Shown: in pieces, positions 59,788 to 64,000 of the stretch
How the letters are laid out: each line of letters starts with the position of its first letter
Position numbering within the stretch: position 1 is the first letter of the stretch
Origin: Casp-actino8 sp001510335
Lineage (GTDB): Bacteria; Actinomycetota; Acidimicrobiia; Acidimicrobiales; Ilumatobacteraceae
DNA length: 64,000 nucleotides
Assembly: GCA_027729635.1 (NCBI GenBank)
Contig: JAQCEM010000001.1
Span: 1-64,000, forward strand
Direction: 5' to 3'
The notes under the pieces: generated by a model
What the model saw: only the letters and a program-made list of their open reading frames with translations
Told to the model about the DNA's origin: nothing
Database searches by the model: none
Made by a program: the position numbers and the translations under genes

Positions 59788-61512
59788 TTAGATCAGGTTG
59801 GTGATGGCGCCCTTTTCGGCACCTTGCGCCAACTTGGCATACTTGCCCAACACGCCACTCGTGTAACGCGGTGGGTTCGGCTTCCAACCTTCACGACGCT
59901 TAGCCATTTCGGATTCATCGACCAATAGATCTAAACCAAAGTTGGCGATCTTAATCTTGATCTGGTCTCCATCTCGCACGAACGCAATCGGACCGCCGTC
60001 AACTGCTTCTGGGGCGACATGCCCAATGCAGAAGCCCCATGTGCCACCGCTGAAGCGACCGTCAGTAATCAAGGCACAGTCGTAACCGCGGCCAGCACCC
60101 TTCATCGCACCAGTGATCGCCAACATTTCGCGCATTCCTGGTCCGCCCTTGGGACCTTCGTAGCGAATCACGAGCACCGTGTTGGGCTGAATTTCGCCAG
60201 CCATAATTGCTGCCATCGCACCGTCTTCACCGTCGAACACTCGCGCGGTTCCTTCAAACAAACGTTGTTCGGGGGTAAGACCCGCAACCTTCACAACGCT
60301 GCCCTTAGGAGCAAGCGATCCGGTCAAGATCAGCAATCCACCTTCAACGTTGATCGGTGCACTCAACGGATGTACGACAACTCCATCAGGAGCCGGTGGA
60401 TTGATCTCGGCCAAGTTTTCGGCCATGGTCTTACCAGTCACTGTCATCACATCACCGTGCAACAAACCAGCATCCAACAACATCTTCAACACCACCGGAA
60501 CTCCACCGATGCGGTCAAGGTCGGTCATGTGAAATTTTCCACCCGGCTTCATGTCGGCGATGTGCGGAACCTTCGCGGCGATGCGATTGAAGTCTTCAAG
60601 ATTCAGTTCAACGCCAGCTTCATTGGCAATCGCCAACAAGTGCAACACTGCGTTCGTACTTCCACCCAAAGCGTTTGCCAGCGCTATCGCATTTTCGAAT
60701 GCCTTCTTCGTGAGAATGTCGCTCGGGCGAATTCCGAGTCGCAACATGTTTACGACAGCTTCTCCGGCAAGACGTGCGTCTACTTCACGACGGGTGTCGA
60801 TAGCCGGCGCCGAAGCCGAGCCTGGCAACGACAATCCAAGTGCCTCACCAATCGACGACATCGTGTTCGCGGTGAACATTCCGCCACATGCACCTTCACC
60901 TGGGCATGCGTGACGTTCAATTTCGCCCAACTCTTCTTCGGTAATCGTTCCGGCAGCGCAGGCGCCAATTGCTTCAAACACCGAAGTGATGTCAAGAGCT
61001 TTTCCATCAAGATATCCCGGCATCGTTGAACCGTTGTATACGAATACGGCTGGCAAATTGAGACGTGCGATCGCCATCATCATTCCGGGCATGCTCTTGT
61101 CGCATCCACCCGTTGCAACGAGTCCGTCAAGACGCTCACCATGCATCACGGTTTCAACCGAGTCGGCGATCACTTCGCGGCTCACCAACGAGGCCCGCAT
61201 ACCTTCGTGACCCATTGAGATTCCGTCGCTCACCGTGATGGTTCCGAACTCAAGGGCAACTCCACCCACGGCACGAACGCCTTCTTTGGCGGCAGTCGTT
61301 AAACGACGAATCGACATATTGCAGGGAGTGATCTCATTCCACGACGAGGCAATTCCGACCTGGGGCTTTTCCCAATCGTCATCGGTGAGCCCCACGGCCC
61401 GCAACATGGCGCGAGAGGCAGCCTTTTGGATGCCATCAGTAACGTCACGACTGCGGGGCTTGATATCGACAGTCGTTTCAGACATCTTTTTCGGGGAGTT
61501 TGCTTCAGACAT
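59788..61512 (-). CDS. ilvD: Dihydroxy-acid dehydratase
   Basis: 574-residue IlvD. It dehydrates dihydroxyisovalerate and its homologue, the third step to valine and isoleucine. Iron-sulfur ligands and signatures: NEITPCNMSIRRL (first Cys), VATGGCDKSMPGMMMA (second), GEGACGGMFTANTMSS (third). C-terminal RFSGGTWGFCIGHVAPEA and GPIAFVRDGD. Full length. ATG 61512 with TACCGT 6 nt before it. It is outside the ilvBNC operon by 5 kb and so has its own control. Confidence 0.97.
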   Translation of the reverse strand: MSEANSPKKMSETTVDIKPRSRDVTDGIQKAASRAMLRAVGLTDDDWEKPQVGIASSWNEITPCNMSIRRLTTAAKEGVRAVGGVALEFGTITVSDGISMGHEGMRASLVSREVIADSVETVMHGERLDGLVATGGCDKSMPGMMMAIARLNLPAVFVYNGSTMPGYLDGKALDITSVFEAIGACAAGTITEEELGEIERHACPGEGACGGMFTANTMSSIGEALGLSLPGSASAPAIDTRREVDARLAGEAVVNMLRLGIRPSDILTKKAFENAIALANALGGSTNAVLHLLAIANEAGVELNLEDFNRIAAKVPHIADMKPGGKFHMTDLDRIGGVPVVLKMLLDAGLLHGDVMTVTGKTMAENLAEINPPAPDGVVVHPLSAPINVEGGLLILTGSLAPKGSVVKVAGLTPEQRLFEGTARVFDGEDGAMAAIMAGEIQPNTVLVIRYEGPKGGPGMREMLAITGAMKGAGRGYDCALITDGRFSGGTWGFCIGHVAPEAVDGGPIAFVRDGDQIKIKIANFGLDLLVDESEMAKRREGWKPNPPRYTSGVLGKYAKLAQGAEKGAITNLI

Positions 61513-61586
61513 GCCTCCACGGTAGCCGTGGCATCAAGTTCTTCGAGATCAGCGCAGTGATCTCGCCAAAATTCTTGGACCTTTGT

Positions 61587-61622
61587 TGTTAGGCATGCCT
61601 ACCAGATGTTAGGCTCACCTGA
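61587..61622 (+). promoter_or_regulatory. Candidate iron-regulator (DtxR/IdeR-like) operator
   Basis: Two direct copies of TGTTAGGC spaced 20 bp (61587 and 61607). The second, TTAGGCTCACCTGA (61609-61622), agrees at 12 of 14 positions with the right half of the IdeR/DtxR consensus (TTAGGCTAACCTAA). It is upstream of an iron-binding-protein gene, the setting where such a box is expected. Assignment is by comparison with the known consensus, not by test. Confidence 0.5.
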
Positions 61623-61650
61623 CAAGCATCTACCGGAAAGAAACAACGCC

Positions 61651-62793
61651 ATGGCATCGACAGGTACATCAAGGACAACATCAAGGACAAAAGCCCGCCG
61701 CAAGGCCCCCATCTCAATGGTCAGCCTCGCAGCCTTGAGTATGTTCACATTGGCAGCTTGTGGCGGCTCGGAGACTTCAGAAAACAGTCAGCCTGCTGCG
61801 ACCGACCTGCCTTCCGAAACCTCAATGGTCGCCCCTGTCGCCAGCGATCCATGCGAAACAGCAAGTGGTTCACTGACCGTTTACTCCGGTCGCAGTGAAA
61901 AGCTCGTCGCCGATTTGTACACCCAGTTCACCAGTGACACCGGGATTGAAGTCGGGGTTCGCTACGGCGATAGCGGAGAATTAGCCGGCCAAATCTTGAC
62001 CGAAGGTAATGCAACTCCAGCCGATGTGTTTTTCTCACAAGATGCTGGTGCGCTCGGCGCAGTTTCAGAAGCTGGTCTTTTTCTCGAACTTGAAGATTCT
62101 GTTCTCAACCGAGTTACTGCGAAGTACAGCTCCGAATTGAAAACTTGGGTTGGCACCAGCGGACGAGCCCGCGTCGTTATCTTCAACCCGACTCTCGCCA
62201 CTACCCCACCAACATCAATCGATGAATTACTTGACCCACAGTGGAAAGGAAAGATTGGTTTCGCCCCCACCAATGCCAGCTGGCAATCATTCGTCACCGC
62301 ACTACGAGTTTTGCGAGGCGAAGACGATGCACGTGCATGGCTTGAAGCGTTCGCCGCCAACAAACCCGTTGCGTATGAAAAGAACGGCGCAGTTCGTGAT
62401 GCGGTCAACGCCGGAGAAGTTGCACTCGGTCTCGTGAATCACTACTACCTCTACGAAAAGATTGCCGCTGAAGGTGCAGAGAACGTCGTCGCTCAGAACC
62501 AGTACTTACCCGGAGACATTGGTGGGCTCGTGAATGTTGCCGGCATCGGTGCATTAGAGAACAGCGACAATCCCACTGGTGGACAATGTCTCGCGAGTTA
62601 TCTAGTTTCTGACATTGCCCAGAAGTACTTTGTTGAGAAGTCGTTTGAGTTTCCACTCGTCGAGGGCATTGCACCATTTGACGGATTGCCAACTCTTGAA
62701 GAACTTGATCCGCCGAGCATTGATCTTTCAGATCTCCAGAGCATCGCCGAAACTCAAGAACTCTTGAACGACGTTGGTCTGCTGTCGCTTTAA
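61651..62793 (+). CDS. Iron(III) ABC transporter substrate-binding lipoprotein
   Basis: About 380 residues from ATG 61651, which has GGAAAG 10 nt before it; a 15-codon longer frame opens inside the operator. A basic head (RTKARRKAP), hydrophobic segment and lipobox TLAACGG mark a lipoprotein. The mature part is of the FbpA/FutA type: GSLTVYSGRSEKLVADLYTQF, DVFFSQDAGALGAVSEAG, and the tandem iron-ligand tyrosines in LVNHYYLYEKIA. It binds Fe3+ outside the membrane. The permease gene follows after 15 bp. Confidence 0.92.
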   Translation: MASTGTSRTTSRTKARRKAPISMVSLAALSMFTLAACGGSETSENSQPAATDLPSETSMVAPVASDPCETASGSLTVYSGRSEKLVADLYTQFTSDTGIEVGVRYGDSGELAGQILTEGNATPADVFFSQDAGALGAVSEAGLFLELEDSVLNRVTAKYSSELKTWVGTSGRARVVIFNPTLATTPPTSIDELLDPQWKGKIGFAPTNASWQSFVTALRVLRGEDDARAWLEAFAANKPVAYEKNGAVRDAVNAGEVALGLVNHYYLYEKIAAEGAENVVAQNQYLPGDIGGLVNVAGIGALENSDNPTGGQCLASYLVSDIAQKYFVEKSFEFPLVEGIAPFDGLPTLEELDPPSIDLSDLQSIAETQELLNDVGLLSL

Positions 62794-62808
62794 GGGCATC
62801 CTGAAACC

Positions 62809-64000
62809 GTGACCGCAATCCGAATGACGCGACCGCCATTGGCCTTGGTTTTACCAGGGCTATTAGCGGCACTGACTTCAATTGCGCCACTGGCTTACCT
62901 TTTCGACATCGCATCAGATCGAGGACTTGACTTTGTTTGGGATGAAATATGGCAGCAACGAACGATCAAACTGGTTGCCCGCAGTCTTTTTCTTGCTGCA
63001 AGTGTCAGCATTGTCGCCGTCTTCATTTCTGTTCCGGCGGCTTGGCTCGTTACTCGCGGTGATATTCCTTTTCGCGCAGGATGGCGAGTATTGCTGGCTT
63101 TACCTCTCGCCATACCAAGTTATCTGGCGGCCTTTGCCTGGATCAGTTGGCGACCCTCGATGGCCGGATTCACAGGAGCGTTTGTCGTCCTGACTTTGGT
63201 GACGTATCCATATGTTTTTCTTCCCGTATGTGCAGCGCTGAGTCGACTCAACCCAGCCATCGAAGAGATCGCTGTTATCCACGGACGAGGACGATCGCTG
63301 CAACTCATTCTTCTGGCGGCGCGCCAAGTACGAGGGGCGATCGCAACTGGTGCACTACTCGTCGCCCTGTATGTACTCAGCGACTTTGGTGCAGTCGCAA
63401 CGATGCGATACGACGCTTTCACTTGGGTCATTTACAGTTCGTATCGCTCGGGATTCAATCCAAGTCGAGCGGCGATACTTGCCATTGTCTTGGTTCTCAT
63501 CGCTCTTGCGCTCTTATTCGGCGAAAAGATACTTCGCGGTCAGAACGAATCCCACTTGTCTGCGCGATCAGTTGACGCCAACCCGCGACACCGCATTTCC
63601 ATCAAGCCGGTTGCGATTGCGTTTCTCTCCAGCATCGTCGTCTTGGGTCTGGCGTTTCCGATTTGGCGGGTAGTGACGTGGGTCTACCGTTACGGAAGTG
63701 AGGACAGCGTGGCTGATATCGCTACTGCACTTTGGCACTCTGTGTTCTTTTCAGGTCTCGCCGCTCTGGCTACCATCCAGCTGGCGTTACCGATCGGCAT
63801 CCTGGCGGGTCGTTACCCCAGTCGCTCGACTACTTTGCTCGAGCAGTCCACATATGTCACGCATGCCTTGCCCGGAATCGTCATCGCCATTTCGATGGTG
63901 TTTCTTGGAGTTCGATTACTTGAGCCGATTTATTTGCGCACTCCACTTCTCGTCATTGCTTACGTCGCACTTTTCTTGCCGGTGGCAGTCGGCTCAATTC
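62809..64000 (+). CDS. Iron(III) ABC transporter permease (3' end outside window)
   Basis: The frame from GTG 62809 stays open to the window end (397 codons). AAGGG lies 10 nt before the start. Hydrophobic segments alternate with short loops; SLFLAASVSIVAVFISVPAAWLV and LPLAIPSYLAAFAWISW are typical of FbpB/CysT-type permeases, and an EAA-like loop is AVIHGRGRSLQLILLAA. A second half begins near TALWHSVFFSGLAALA. So it is the two-domain (FbpB) form. The ATPase gene should lie just beyond the window. Confidence 0.9.
   Translation, partial: MTAIRMTRPPLALVLPGLLAALTSIAPLAYLFDIASDRGLDFVWDEIWQQRTIKLVARSLFLAASVSIVAVFISVPAAWLVTRGDIPFRAGWRVLLALPLAIPSYLAAFAWISWRPSMAGFTGAFVVLTLVTYPYVFLPVCAALSRLNPAIEEIAVIHGRGRSLQLILLAARQVRGAIATGALLVALYVLSDFGAVATMRYDAFTWVIYSSYRSGFNPSRAAILAIVLVLIALALLFGEKILRGQNESHLSARSVDANPRHRISIKPVAIAFLSSIVVLGLAFPIWRVVTWVYRYGSEDSVADIATALWHSVFFSGLAALATIQLALPIGILAGRYPSRSTTLLEQSTYVTHALPGIVIAISMVFLGVRLLEPIYLRTPLLVIAYVALFLPVAVGSI

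Noticed and set aside
60019..61029. A 336-residue plus-strand frame opposite ilvD
   Set aside because: ilvD is fully conserved on the minus strand; the plus frame is rich in His/Ser/Arg as expected of an antisense shadow.
1..64000. Prophage, insertion sequence or genomic island
   Set aside because: No integrase, transposase, phage structural gene, direct att-like repeats at the tRNA, or change in gene style is visible.

Overview
This 64 kb window looks like a piece of actinobacterial chromosome. The closest fit I can name is a freshwater or marine Acidimicrobiia (Ilumatobacter/acIV-like) of moderate GC. That rests on several things: a WS/DGAT-type wax ester synthase/acyltransferase, a mycothiol-dependent maleylpyruvate isomerase-type protein, an inositol-3-phosphate synthase (inositol feeds mycothiol and phosphatidylinositol), many lipid-type SDRs and acyl-CoA enzymes, a PAC2 protein, and frequent GTG/TTG starts. 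Genes are tightly packed, with many 4-bp ATGA overlaps. I see no phage, insertion sequence, integron, CRISPR array or rRNA, and one tRNA.

Layout. 1-7 kb: a cut-off lipoprotein divergent from a WS/DGAT gene, an SDR, small hypothetical genes, a CrtC/AttH-like protein, then phosphoglucomutase plus a PfkB sugar/nucleoside kinase. 7-17.6 kb: M1 aminopeptidase, then an acyl-CoA cluster (thiolase, acyl-CoA dehydrogenase, two SDRs, a SnoaL-like protein, CoA-transferase, class III aminotransferase) and tRNA-Ala(CGC). 18-24 kb: molybdenum cofactor genes moaC, moaA and moeA, then galU and an FmdB-like protein without cysteines. 24-34 kb: uppP, a TldD/TldE pair, a PAP2 protein, dxs, an inositol-phosphatase family gene, a D-aminoacylase and an NfuA-like protein. 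35-39 kb: a TPP-riboswitch operon for thiamine uptake and pyrophosphorylation (thiN-thiB-thiP-thiQ). 39-43 kb: a small coupled ORF, a GNAT, a two-gene WXG-like pair of unknown function, and a CopC-CopD fusion. 43.4-46.5 kb: a cobalamin-riboswitch operon btuF-btuC-btuD. 46.5-51 kb: aspC and serC (divergent), PAC2, metY. 51-56 kb: ilvB-ilvN-ilvC behind a leader-peptide attenuator, and folD. 56-64 kb: ino1, an FdhF/YdeP molybdoenzyme, a DUF3054 protein, ilvD, and the start of an iron ABC transporter.

How parts connect. The thiamine operon supplies TPP, which dxs and ilvB in this window require. The moco genes can supply the YdeP-type oxidoreductase. The ilvBNC operon and ilvD together cover the shared valine/isoleucine pathway. 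Cofactors are partly imported (thiamine, B12) under RNA control.

Most notable in the non-coding sequence: two riboswitches, a branched-chain attenuator with a 22-residue leader peptide, a repeated 49-nt two-tier palindrome at convergent gene ends, a 14-bp tandem repeat plus nested palindromes in the moeA intergenic region, and at least 21 genes whose start codon lies exactly 6-7 nt after a TANNNT hexamer. This last pattern points to widespread leaderless transcription. I did not find an obvious new defence or mobile system. The most credible undescribed protein-coding unit is the WXG-like pair at 39.66-41.07 kb.
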